Of a stretch of 64,000 nucleotides of DNA, positions 45,693-56,752 are shown in pieces. The DNA comes from Oncomelania hupensis (taxonomy: Eukaryota; Mollusca; Gastropoda; Littorinimorpha; Pomatiopsidae): NCBI GenBank assembly GCA_036898135.1, contig CM072515.1, positions 16,277,830-16,341,829 on the forward strand. Direction: 5' to 3'. The translations under genes were made by a program, and so were the position numbers. The notes beneath the pieces were generated by a model. The model was not told the origin of the DNA and made no database searches. It saw only the letters and a list, made by a program, of their open reading frames with translations. Positions within the stretch are counted from its first letter, which is position 1; each line of letters begins with the position of its first letter.

Positions 45693-46487
45693 TGTAATAG
45701 AGTGACTGTTTATGATAAATTTTGTTGTGCAAATCTTATCAAACATACTGTATTAAAGATTGATCTATACGTACCTTTTTATATTACATTTCTTTATCCC
45801 TATTTTATCAGACATGGTTATAATTACTTTTTCTGTATAATTATATTAGTGATTAGTTTTCATCATTAAATACGGAAAATACGTGGTTTAAAATATTAAT
45901 CTTAGTTTTGATTGGCTGAACTAGTCGGATATGGAAAATCATATTGACTGATTTCATTTATAATAATTTAATAAGTTTCTGTATTTTTCATAATTGTAAA
46001 GCAGAGATTATTTTTCATGAACATAATTCTGATTTTGGAAATATTATCAGAGAGGAAGTTGTCAGTCTTTTCGTAGCCTTAGTGCTCGCAGCATCTCAGT
46101 CAGTCAGCCAGTCAGTTTTGTCAGCCTGTGTGTATCATAGGGTGTGATAGCGTTGAAGTTATCTATAGTTACTTTTTTCAAGTTCAAGTTTGTGTTATAT
46201 TCTTTGGACCTGTTTCACACTGAATCGGTACGTTGAATATTTTCTTGTTTTTGAATATTGCATTGATTGTGAACTTTGCATTTATTTTCTGGTTTTACAT
46301 TTATATCACGTTTGTAAATATATTTCTGTAGTATCTTTTGGTGAACTCGACTTGCTTCGAAATACATTTTCGGAAATATGTAGTTATTTGAAGAAAAGGA
46401 TTTTCGTAAGTCATCATTATTCTAAAATATAATGTATTCTTTTTGTATAAGATTTATCATGTTTGATATTATCGATAATTTATTATT

Positions 46488-46524
<37 letters not shown>

Positions 46525-46948
46525 ATGATATATTTTCATCATGCAATAAAACGTCGAGTTTATTCATTAAGCCATTATTTATTATAACCTTCAATAGTTT
46601 AGCCCATTTAATTATTTTCTTTTTGTACATTTTACATATAACTTATATTTGTGAACTCTAATTTTGAGTCACCGGAAGTGACCCCGGAAGTGACCTACCG
46701 GATGTTTTGATTATTACATTATATAAACATCATGTGCGTTTATAGTTCTCACATATTGTTTACAATTGATTATGTTGTTTAATATTTTGTTTACTACTTT
46801 TATAAACATTTAAAGATTATAGATACCTATATTTATGAGGCCCATTATTTGTTTTCAGGGTCGACTCTTTCACTATCTGGACTCTTTCACTATCTGGCCT
46901 CTTTCACTATCTAAGCAATAAAATTCGTGCCTGAACTTACACCAAACG
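45693..46948 (+). repeat. 3' LTR of the rearranged gypsy element
   Basis: Begins TGTAATAGAGTGACTG right after a purine tract and is A/T-rich. It contains a (GAT)n patch (46490-46525) and a triplicated TTCACTATCT word near its 3' end (46869-46911). The 3' border is ambiguous between 46941 and 46948. Confidence 0.7.
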
Positions 46949-48175
46949 CCTGGTCTTCGTGGACATATGAAACCCACTTGTGTGTGTGTGAATGACATTT
47001 CCTTTCTACCACCACACCCACACACCCAGCTTACACTGGGAGTACGTTCCCATGGACTGTCCTTCACACCATATCAGTACTCCTTCAGTAGACGATATGT
47101 CCTGGGTTTACTTATACTCATTAGTCTAATCCTGATAGTTGGACTTCTTTACTACTTGGTACACATCTCCGATGGTACCCTTGGATCCGGAGGGTGTTCC
47201 TTAGATACGACACCCTGCATCACTGGCCATACTCAGTTGAGCCCCTGGCCCCTGAGTATCGGATGCCTCCTATGGACCCCTATTACCATATTTTGACTTG
47301 TGACCCATTGGGTTCCTGGCCAATCTACTCAAAAATAACCTTTTCACCACACGGCGAGCACCTCAGCTCTTCTGACGCCCTATGTGTGTGTTTCCTTGTA
47401 TCCCACGTTTATCATACACGCCACATTTGTACACCTTGGTGGACTCCTTGTCCTGGGTCTTCACATACATTTGTTTGCCAGTTAATATCGTCTGTATATA
47501 TATATATACATTTTTTGTTTTTTTGTTGGTTGCTTCATGTTTCTTTTTTCTCTATATTCTATTATATTAGCCACTCATAGGCGTTTTACAAGTTTTTATT
47601 TGGTCCTGAGGGGATTCTTAATATTATGTCCCATCTTTTTTTAACTCCACGTTTGTTATGGTAAATGACTACCCACTGCCCTCCTGGACACTTGTCTTGG
47701 CGATCCGAGCCACCTTTGTCAGTATCATACGACCTCCTTTTCCCGCCAAACACGCCTCCTCTTCCTCTTGGCTTGCCAGGCTTGCCCCTTTTGTGCCCTG
47801 CTGACCTCTCATACCTGACCCTCTAGCTCCACTCCGCACCTATGTTATTATCCTCCCTGACCTTTCAACCTCCCCCCACCTGAAAGTCGCAGCAGCGCTG
47901 CGCGCTCCTTAGCAAGTTATCCTATATACAGCCTGCAATCTTATTACAACTCAAACTTCCCTCTCCTTGTCCCCTATACGCTATGTGTCCGGGGACGTTA
48001 ATTTACCTAATGAATGAATAGTATCAGACAAGAAAGATAGAAGAAACATAACACTGCAAAGAACATAAGAAACACACTGAAGAAATAACAGAGCCATTTT
48101 TGATTTTTTTTTTCAAATATAAACTATTTTATTTAATAAAAGACCAAAAAACACATTAAAAAATCAAAATGAACA

Positions 48176-48295
<120 letters not shown>

Positions 48296-48999
48296 CATCA
48301 TCATCAAAAATCAACAGTTGTTAAATACTACAGCATGCACGATCACATGAATTTAATACTATTTTATAATGACACTGTTCCTTGTATTCCTTAATGAACT
48401 TTTTCATCAACAAGCCAAGGGAAATAACCTAATCTTTGTCCTTGGCTTCATTAGTATATGTATAGGAGTTGCCTGTTTTATTGTTCTACCGTCTTTGCTT
48501 CCAGCAAGTAGAGTAGAAACGGTGATCACTGTGTTACACTCCGTTTGATGTTGGTGTTTTTCTATCGGTATTTGATTCAGCCCCGATGCTTGAATTCCTG
48601 ATAGTTGTGTAACTCAGATTCGTTTATCCACGCAGCCCGCTCAAGCAGCATACAAGTCACAAAGTCGACGTATGAAGTTTTCCACTTTTATTCAGCACAC
48701 ATCAACAACTGCATACAATCGCTCAATCGTCTTTCCACTCTCAAATTTACTTTCCAACTAACAACAACTTCAACTATCATTTTTGAAACAGCGCGGCACT
48801 TAAATAGTCTCTTGATACTCCCGAATAACCTGGATCAATCTCGTTTGACGCAATTTAACCAATCGCTTCTAACTTCGTCATTACTGTCTTACGTCATACA
48901 TAATTATTTCCCGTCCCAGAATATTCGACATTATCTACGTCCATCAAGAAACTTCGATCGATAGTAAAGAAGCCGATCCAGAGCATTCTACAACAATAT

Positions 49000-50180
49000 T
49001 GTCACGTGGAGAGTTTTTGTGTAGTGACCCTCCTACGTCTCGTTCCAAGAACAAGTTAAGTTTAGATAAAAGGTAGAGTTGAAAAGTAAAGAAACTCGAA
49101 ACAACAGTGTAAAATTTCCCTTTTGTTATTATTTACACTACTGGACCACGATTTACAAAATCTGCCGAAAATGTTTCAAATAATCTGTACAAAAACCCCG
49201 AAATATTCTTAAAATATTCTTTAAGTTAAAGTCTTGTTTGGTATCCCCAAATCCTTTGGAGTTTAATCAGATTTATAGTTCACATCATCTGGTGGGGTAT
49301 CGGAACTACCGTAGGCTTCAGCAGTGTTACTTAGCTGAGCTAGGAAGTGCGGTGGTAGCCCCTGTCGGTGATGATGCTGGTGCTGCTGGTGGTGGTGGAC
49401 TGCAACGGTGTTGGCGGCGGCAGTGGACTGGTAGGTGGTTGTATGGCTGGAAGGATGGTGGTGAGGTTGTGTGGTCGGCTGGTTGGTTGGTGGTATGGTC
49501 CTCTCTTCCCCTGGCTACGGATCCGGGAAAACTCCCCAGGCACGGGATCCGAGAGAAGAGAAAAAATCTCAAAAGATTATGTTGTTATATAAAAGTGTAT
49601 CCAATGATGCATGTGTCACAGATAGTCCAGGCCTACTATAATTCCACAAGACTAGACCTGCTTTTATTCTAAATTGTTCTGTTCTGTCCTGACACAACTG
49701 TCACTCTGTTCCTGACCTGACACTGCAATAATGTCCAGAAGTTTTACATAACACTTTGCTTAGTCAACTGAAAACTGCACACGCTGTAAACCAAACCTAT
49801 CTCTGCCACAGAAATAGTATATAATTATAATTTTAACAGCGCTCCGTTATTTGTGCATAAATAACGAATACAACAAACGCCAGTTTTCACAAAAACATAT
49901 TCGCTAAGCTAGCGAGAAACCACAAACGTGTTACAACGTGTTTCTACTCTAGTAGACGGAAAAGAAGTGACGATTCTTACTGCGCTTTCGAAATCTATCG
50001 CTCACTTTCTTCAAAACTTGCCTTTTGCACGAATTACACGGATAAAACTTAACCTCCGGAAAAAAACCATGCTAGGCCATACTCTACAGTTATCAAACAG
50101 ACAAACACGGGTTTATTATATCACATAATTTATTTCCCAAACTTTACATAATATAATACATTGTCATTTTACATGTGACA
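49000..50180 (-). repeat. 3' LTR of the inner Gmr1-like element
   Basis: On the minus strand it begins TGTCACATGTAAAATGACAA and ends CACGTGACA. Open frames inside it (for example 144 codons at 49238-49672) recur identically in the other LTR and show no known domain, so they are not called genes. Confidence 0.95.
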
Positions 50181-50249
50181 ATACCCTCCGACACAAGATG
50201 AAACATGGGAGTTTCATTCAAAACTGTTCTGTATCCTTCCCCTTGCTTC

Positions 50250-53200
50250 CTAGTTGAAGGTTCGACTCAGGTAGTCGGCTCCCACATTGTCCTTGCCTGC
50301 GATGGCTTGAACAGTGAACTCGTAAGGCTGTAGCAACATTGCCCAACGGGCAAGACGTCCGTTTGCTGGTTTGGATTGCCTCAGAAATTGCAGCGGGTGG
50401 TGATCTGTCTGAAGAGTGAAGTGCACTCCATACAGGTACTGCTCGAATTTCTTGATCGCCCAGACCACAGCAAGACATTCTTGTTCAACCGTTGAGTAGT
50501 TCTGCTCTGCTGAGGTCAACTTGCGGCTAGCATATGCCACAGGCATCAAAATCTCGTCATCCTGTTGCAATAGTACTGCTCCCAGCCCTTGTTGGGACGC
50601 ATCTGTACGTAAGACGAATTCCTTTTCCAAATCTGGCAACCGAATGATGGGCTGACTGGTTAGGCGTTGCTTCAACGTCTGGAATGCCTGTTCTGATTCC
50701 TCAGTCCAAGTGACAACGTTGGGCTGTTTCTTCTTGGTAGCGTTGGTCAGAGGAAGTGCGATGGCAGCGAAGTGCGGAATGAATCGCCTGTAGTAACTGG
50801 CCAACCCGATGAACGCTCTGACGTCCTTCTTGGTGTGCGGCCGTGGTGCGTCCCGTATCTTCGCGAGTTTATCTTCATCTGGACGGAGACAACCGCGTCC
50901 CACGACGTGTCCTAGAAATGACAACTCTTGGAAACCCCAGAAGCATTTGGTAGGGCGTGCTGACAAATTTGCTTCGTCCAACCGTTCCAGAACCCTTCTG
51001 AGTATCTCGATGTGGCGTGTCCACGCTTGAGTAGCAACGAGTACGTCATCAATGAAGTTGGAAACCTCCTCGCAGTTCAAAGGATCGAGGAGTTTTCTCA
51101 TCATCCTCGTAAAAACGGCGCCTGCGTTTTGAAGTCCGAAAGGCATGACTGTCCATTGATACTGACCGGTAGGAGTGGAAAAAGCGGTGATAGGTCGATC
51201 CTCTTCTCGCACCGGGATTTGCCAATAACCCTTCGCCAGGTCGATCTTGGAGAAATACTGTGCTCTGCCCAGTTTACCGAACAGCATGTCTATGTCCGGC
51301 ATGGGTTCACCATCGAATGCAGTAATGCGATTGACGCGGCGATAGTCGACACAAAACCGTACTGCGCCGTCCTTCTTCTTCACTAGCACCACTGGAGAAT
51401 TGTATGGCGAACTTGCCGACTCGATGACTCCAAGCTTCAGCATCTTTTCCACTTCTTCTTTAACAATTTGGACTGTAGCATGAGGAAGTGGGTACTGTTT
51501 GGTTCTGATTGGTTCTTGCTGCGTAAGGTTGAATGAGATCTCCTCCAACTCAGTTTTGAGAGGTAAATCTGTCAAGATACGCTGGCTTTCGCAAGCGAGC
51601 TGCGTTAGCTCTTCCTTCTTCTCTGGTTCCAAGCCAGGGTTTATGTTGACATCTACATGGCTCTCTTTTGCTGTCAAGATGCACGTAGGTACCTGCTCTG
51701 ACTCAAGCTCAACCTCTGTCTCATCGATGACGACCGCGACGTAGTCAACCCTCTGCTCCTCCGACGAATCATTTTCTTCCTCCTCCTCGGTGCTGACTTC
51801 TTCCTCTCGTTCGATGTATCGTCGCAAGAGATTCGCGTGGTACATCCGGACTTTCCCCTTGACTTGAATCTTGTAGTCAGGTGAACCTCGCCAGTCCCCG
51901 ACGCGTTCAATGACCTTGTACGGACCTTGCCACTGCAGCTGCAGTTTGTTATGCTGCTATGGAAGTAGAAGAAGCACCTTGTCTCCAGACTTGAATGTAC
52001 GTGGTGCGGCCTTCTTGTCGAACTCTTTCGCATATCTTTCCGAAGACTTCTTGAGATTTTGCTGGGCAAGTTCGCAGGTTTCTTTGATCCTGTTTCTAAG
52101 TTCCACAATGTACGTTGCGGTGGTCTGGATTGCTTCAGGTGCCTGCTCATCTGTCCAACTCTGACGAAGAATAGCCATAGGACCCCGAACTCGACGTCCG
52201 TATAGCAGTTCGAACGGTGCAAAACCTGTGCTCTCTTGAGGTGACTCTCTGTACGCGAACAGTACTGCTGGCAGATAGCGATCCCACACACTTGGTTTTT
52301 CCTGGCACAACTTGCGCAACATGGACTTGAGTGTGCCGTTGAATCTTTCCACCAAACCATTGCACTGGGCATGATACGGTGTGGTACACATTTGACGGAT
52401 GCCCAAGAGACGACTGACCTCTCGCATGATCTCGCTTGTGAATTGGGTTCCGCGATCTGTTAGGATTTCCGCTGGAATGCCCAGTCTTGACCACAGCTCT
52501 AACAATGCCTCGGCTACACGGGTAGCTTCAATGGATTTCAATGGCATCGCCTCTGGATAGCGAGTAGCGTAGTCCACCATAGTCAAAATGTACCTGTTGC
52601 CATTGTCGGAAGCGGGCTTGATCGGACCGATGATGTCAACTGCGACGCGTCGGAATGGTTCGTCGATTAGCGGCATTGGTACCAAAGGAACCTTCTTGAC
52701 CCTGCCTCTCGGCGACATCTTCTGACACTGATCACAAGATGAGCAGAAACGGCGCACATCTCCAACTATGCCTGGCCAATAGAATTGGCGCCATATGCGG
52801 TCTAGTGTCCTCGTGGTTGCCAGATGACCTCCGAACGCTGAATCGTGTGCTACTGACATCACCCCTCTCCGTAGACTCTTTGGAAGAACAACTTGCTGAT
52901 ACTGGTCTTGTTGAGTTCGGAATTTCCTGTAGAGAATTCCTTTCGTCCATAGGTAAGACGCGAACCCTTGTTTACCAGCTTTCTTCTCTTGTCCTGACTC
53001 GGCGGCGGTTCTCAGACTAGCAAGAGACTGATCCTGCATCTGTAGAGCAATCAAGTCCTTCGGCTTGATATTTCCCGATCCGGTATCTACTGCTGGAAGC
53101 GGCGGAAGTGGACGCTGCTGGCGCTCTGCTTGTTGCCTGGTAAGTACCGCTACTTGCTTGGGCACTCGGTAGACTGGAATGCTCACCAAAGTTCTATCAG

Positions 53201-54737
53201 CCAACAAAACTTTGTTGCCAATGATGAGATCTGCGGGCGGATTCTGCATAACGACGGCTTCAATCTCAGCCTCGATCCAAGGAGTATTCACGGTAATGCG
53301 AGCTATCGGTAGATCCTTGCACAAACTGGTTTCAGCTAGAGTGATCGGCACTTTACGACCGGTGTAAGCGCATGGCGGTACGAACGATGCTCTAACCACC
53401 ATCACATCGGCTCCTGTATCGCGTAGCCCTTCAGCTTGATGTCCATCGATGCTAACCTTGCATTTTGGGTTGAAATGCTTCTGCGAACATGGAACACACA
53501 GTTCAGGTATTCCATCCTCCTCTGTGGTTGCTTGCGCAACTGAAACAATAACATGCGTACCTTGCTGGGCTGCTGCTCGCTTGGGACAGTCCTTCTTGAA
53601 GTGTCCTGTGCGGTGACAGTAGTGACAGGTTACACGAGCTGTAGCTGCCTGCCCAGCTGATCGTGCTTGACTCGAACCTCTTTCATCTTCCTTCGCTGGC
53701 TTGGCATTCTCCCTAGGTTGAGTGGTAGCCCTGGAAGATCCGTTCCTCGGCGATTGTTTACGGTGCCGCTGCGGGTGTGCCTCTTTGTGTACTTGAGCGA
53801 AGTGTGCAGCGCTTGCCAAAGTGTCGGGTTCGTGTTCCAGAACAAACGACGCTGTTTCAGCGGGAAGACTTTCCATGAACTGTTCCAAAAGCATCAACTC
53901 CATTAGATCCGCATACCTCTGTCGCTTGCCGGACATCTCCACCCAGCGATCGGCAAAAAGACGTAAACGGGCAATAAACTGTGTGTACGTTTCGCCTTCT
54001 CTCACCTTTGCTTTACGCAATCGCTGACGGTAGACATTAGCTGTAAGCTGAAATCTTTCCAACAGTGCTTTCTTCAACTTCGGGTAGTTGAGTGCGGTTT
54101 CCTCGTCTACTGAGTTGTAGAGTTGCAAAGCTTTACCCTTAAGTGCTGTACTCAATTTCACTGACCACGTAGTTTCAGGCCATTCGCGTGCACGGGCAAG
54201 ACGCTCGAACCGTCGCAAGTAGTCGTCGAGATCATCCTTAGACTCATCAAACTCTGGAATAGAAGCGTTTTCGACATCTATGCGACTCTTCGATGCCACT
54301 GGTTGATGACTGGCATTCTGCAGTTTCGCCATCTTCTCTGCATGAGATAGTCTCATCGATTCCAATTTATACTCCAAGTCTCTCTCTTGTTTGGTAGTTT
54401 GCTCCTTCAGTGACCACTCCCGTTGGGTAAGACGCTCTTCACGCTCCCTTTGCTCCCTGGCTAGCCTCTCTTCTGTAGCAGCTTTTGCCCGGTCAGCTAA
54501 AGTGTGACGTACAAAATCAGCTAACTCTTGTCCAGCCAGATTGAGACGTTGACCAAGAGAAACCACTGCTTCGGTTTGATCAGGTAAACCCGAACCTGAA
54601 ATCTCGCCAACAGACCTAGACTTCGCATCTATGTTACCATGCTGTCGCGCGTTCTGGACCGCGGGAGAACTTAACGCTACATTCTGTGTTTTGCGCAACC
54701 GTGCGGAAATTGGAGAGTCAGTAGTGGCTTCGGCCAT
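50250..54737 (-). CDS. Inner element gag-protease-integrase-RT-RNase H polyprotein, one in-frame TAG
   Basis: From ATG at 54737 (MAEATTDSPISARL) the frame is open for 1,496 codons to 50250 except for TAG at 51957-51959. Order: coiled-coil N-terminus; SCAN-like gag capsid (IPEFDESKDDLDDYLRRFER, ADLMELMLLEQFMESLPAE); CCHC knuckle (CHYCHRTGHFKKDC); protease (LRDTGADVMVV); integrase (GGHLATTRTLDRIWRQFYWP, CSSCDQC; DDE acids in VAVDIIGP, LTDRGTQF, GLVERFNGTL); then the TAG. Downstream come RT (YFSKIDLAKGYWQIP, catalytic FIDD) and RNase H (LRTDASQQGLGAVLL, LQTDHHPLQFL). Integrase before RT is the Gmr1 arrangement, opposite to ordinary Ty3/gypsy. The TAG may be read through or inactivating. Confidence 0.95.
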
Positions 54738-55063
54738 GACTACAATCGAACAAAACACTATCCTGAAATGTCAAAACAACCTAGAACATACGATAAACAA
54801 TTAATAATGTCAGCAACCTTGACCGTCACAGCAACTCCTGAAAACAAGTATCCAAGTACTCAAATGAATGAATATAAAATTCTTACTCTAAAACAAAAAC
54901 AACGATCAACATATTTACATGCACTACCTTCAAACGATCTAACTTAAGAACAAAAAACTTTGTGAAGCCACAAGGTAATTCCTAACCTATACCCAGGATA
55001 ATGAACTATCTTGTTATCTCAGCGGATGCTGATCTCAGCGGATGCTGATCTCAGCGGATGCTA

Positions 55064-55081
55064 ATCCCGGACGAGCCCCCA
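55064..55081 (-). promoter_or_regulatory. Primer-binding site, tRNA-Pro type
   Basis: The minus strand reads TGGGGGCTCGTCCGGGAT, the 18 bases complementary to the 3' end of tRNA-Pro, the same site used by murine leukaemia-type retroviruses. It starts four bases after the LTR. Confidence 0.88.
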
Positions 55082-55085
55082 TAAT

Positions 55086-56266
55086 TGTCACGTGGAGAGT
55101 TTTTGTGTAGTGACCCTCCTACGTCTCGTTCCAAGAACAAGTTAAGTTTAGATAAAAGGTAGAGTTGAAAAGTAAAGAAACTCGAAACAACAGTGTAAAA
55201 TTTCCCTTTTGTTATTATTTACACTACTGGACCACGATTTACAAAATCTGCCGAAAATGTTTCAAATAATCTGTACAAAAACCCCGAAATATTCTTAAAA
55301 TATTCTTTAAGTTAAAGTCTTGTTTGGTATCCCCAAATCCTTTGGAGTTTAATCAGATTTATAGTTCACATCATCTGGTGGGGTATCGGAACTACCGTAG
55401 GCTTCAGCAGTGTTACTTAGCTGAGCTAGGAAGTGCGGTGGTAGCCCCTGTCGGTGATGATGCTGGTGCTGCTGGTGGTGGTGGACTGCAACGGTGTTGG
55501 CGGCGGCAGTGGACTGGTAGGTGGTTGTATGGCTGGAAGGATGGTGGTGAGGTTGTGTGGTCGGCTGGTTGGTTGGTGGTATGGTCCTCTCTTCCCCTGG
55601 CTACGGATCCGGGAAAACTCCCCAGGCACGGGATCCGAGAGAAGAGAAAAAATCTCAAAAGATTATGTTGTTATATAAAAGTGTATCCAATGATGCATGT
55701 GTCACAGATAGTCCAGGCCTACTATAATTCCACAAGACTAGACCTGCTTTTATTCTAAATTGTTCTGTTCTGTCCTGACACAACTGTCACTCTGTTCCTG
55801 ACCTGACACTGCAATAATGTCCAGAAGTTTTACATAACACTTTGCTTAGTCAACTGAAAACTGCACACGCTGTAAACCAAACCTATCTCTGCCACAGAAA
55901 TAGTATATAATTATAATTTTAACAGCGCTCCGTTATTTGTGCATAAATAACGAATACAACAAACGCCAGTTTTCACAAAAACATATTCGCTAAGCTAGCG
56001 AGAAACCACAAACGTGTTACAACGTGTTTCTACTCTAGTAGACGGAAAAGAAGTGACGATTCTTACTGCGCTTTCGAAATCTATCGCTCACTTTCTTCAA
56101 AACTTGCCTTTTGCACGAATTACACGGATAAAACTTAACCTCCGGAAAAAAACCATGCTAGGCCATACTCTACAGTTATCAAACAGACAAACACGGGTTT
56201 ATTATATCACATAATTTATTTCCCAAACTTTACATAATATAATACATTGTCATTTTACATGTGACA
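55086..56266 (-). repeat. 5' LTR of the inner Gmr1-like element
   Basis: Offset exactly 6,086 bases from the other LTR along its whole length, so no indels separate them. It precedes the PBS at 55081 by four bases on the minus strand. Confidence 0.95.
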
Positions 56267-56752
56267 AATATCGACTAACGAAAATTATCAACGTTATACA
56301 AAGCCTCTCCTAACAACAATGCGAACTCAAATCAAAGGTAAATAAACTCCATTATTGAATACTTTGCAAAACGAAACGATTAGATCTATCGTGCGCGCTT
56401 CCGACGTACTACCATTCGCGTTTCAACGTAACATAACCCCCCACTCAAGAAGAAATTTACCCAATTTCTTTCAACAACGTTGAAACGTAATGCACAAACA
56501 AAGTTTAGAATTAAAACTTATTTCAGCCTGTCTGAACACTATCAACGTTCTCAGTTCATTCACACAGAGTCAATGGTTTTCATCTTCAAATCTGTCTGGA
56601 TATTGTCAATGTTCACAGTTCATTCATACAGAGTCAATGTTTCTCATCTGCAAATCTTTCTGGATACTGACAATGTTCACAGATCATTTACCCAGTCAAC
56701 GTTTTTCATTTTCAAGTCTGTCATTACCAATATTCTTAGTTCATCCACACAG

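Larger units (their letters stand above)
43199..46948 (+). mobile_element. Ty3/gypsy LTR retrotransposon, rearranged and 5'-deleted
   Basis: Only 41 bases of the 5' LTR remain (43199-43239, TGTAATAGAGTGACTGTTTA). The 3' LTR starts at 45693 with the same sequence, preceded by the polypurine tract AAGGAGGGGTGTA, and ends at 46948 (or at the TTACA ending 46941). CCTGG occurs on both sides (43194-43198, 46949-46953), a likely target duplication. Gag, protease and RT are absent. The insertion is nested in the 3' UTR of the LINE at 39466. Confidence 0.82.
42709..48022 (+). mobile_element. 3' UTR and tail of the same LINE, split by an LTR element
   Basis: 42709-43198 and 46949 onward are two halves of one 3' UTR. 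They share diverged ~130-bp units containing GCGTTCCCATAGACTGACTT-like and TTCAGTAGAC...TGTCCTGGGTTTA words (near 42970, 43110 and 47040). The LINE probably ends in the (AATG)n-like tail at about 48009-48022. The LTR element occupies 43199-46948. Confidence 0.7.
49000..56266 (-). mobile_element. Inner Gmr1-like Ty3/gypsy element, young and almost intact
   Basis: Two 1,181-bp LTRs (49000-50180 and 55086-56266) have no length difference and no mismatch I could find. They are bounded by TGTCA...TGACA and the target duplication AATAT (48995-48999 and 56267-56271). It is inserted in the 3' LTR (transcript sense) of the outer element in the same, minus, orientation. The internal region has PBS 55064-55081, gag-protease-integrase-RT-RNase H, and purine tract CGGAGGGTAT at about 50181-50190. 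The only visible defect is one in-frame TAG. Confidence 0.96.

Noticed and set aside
48605..48964. 119-codon ORF, repeated at 60906-61265
   Set aside because: Located in the LTRs of the outer element, with no recognisable domain.
49238..49672. 144-codon ORF, repeated at 55324-55758
   Set aside because: Both copies lie in the LTRs of the inner Gmr1-like element, show no known domain, and are open by chance.
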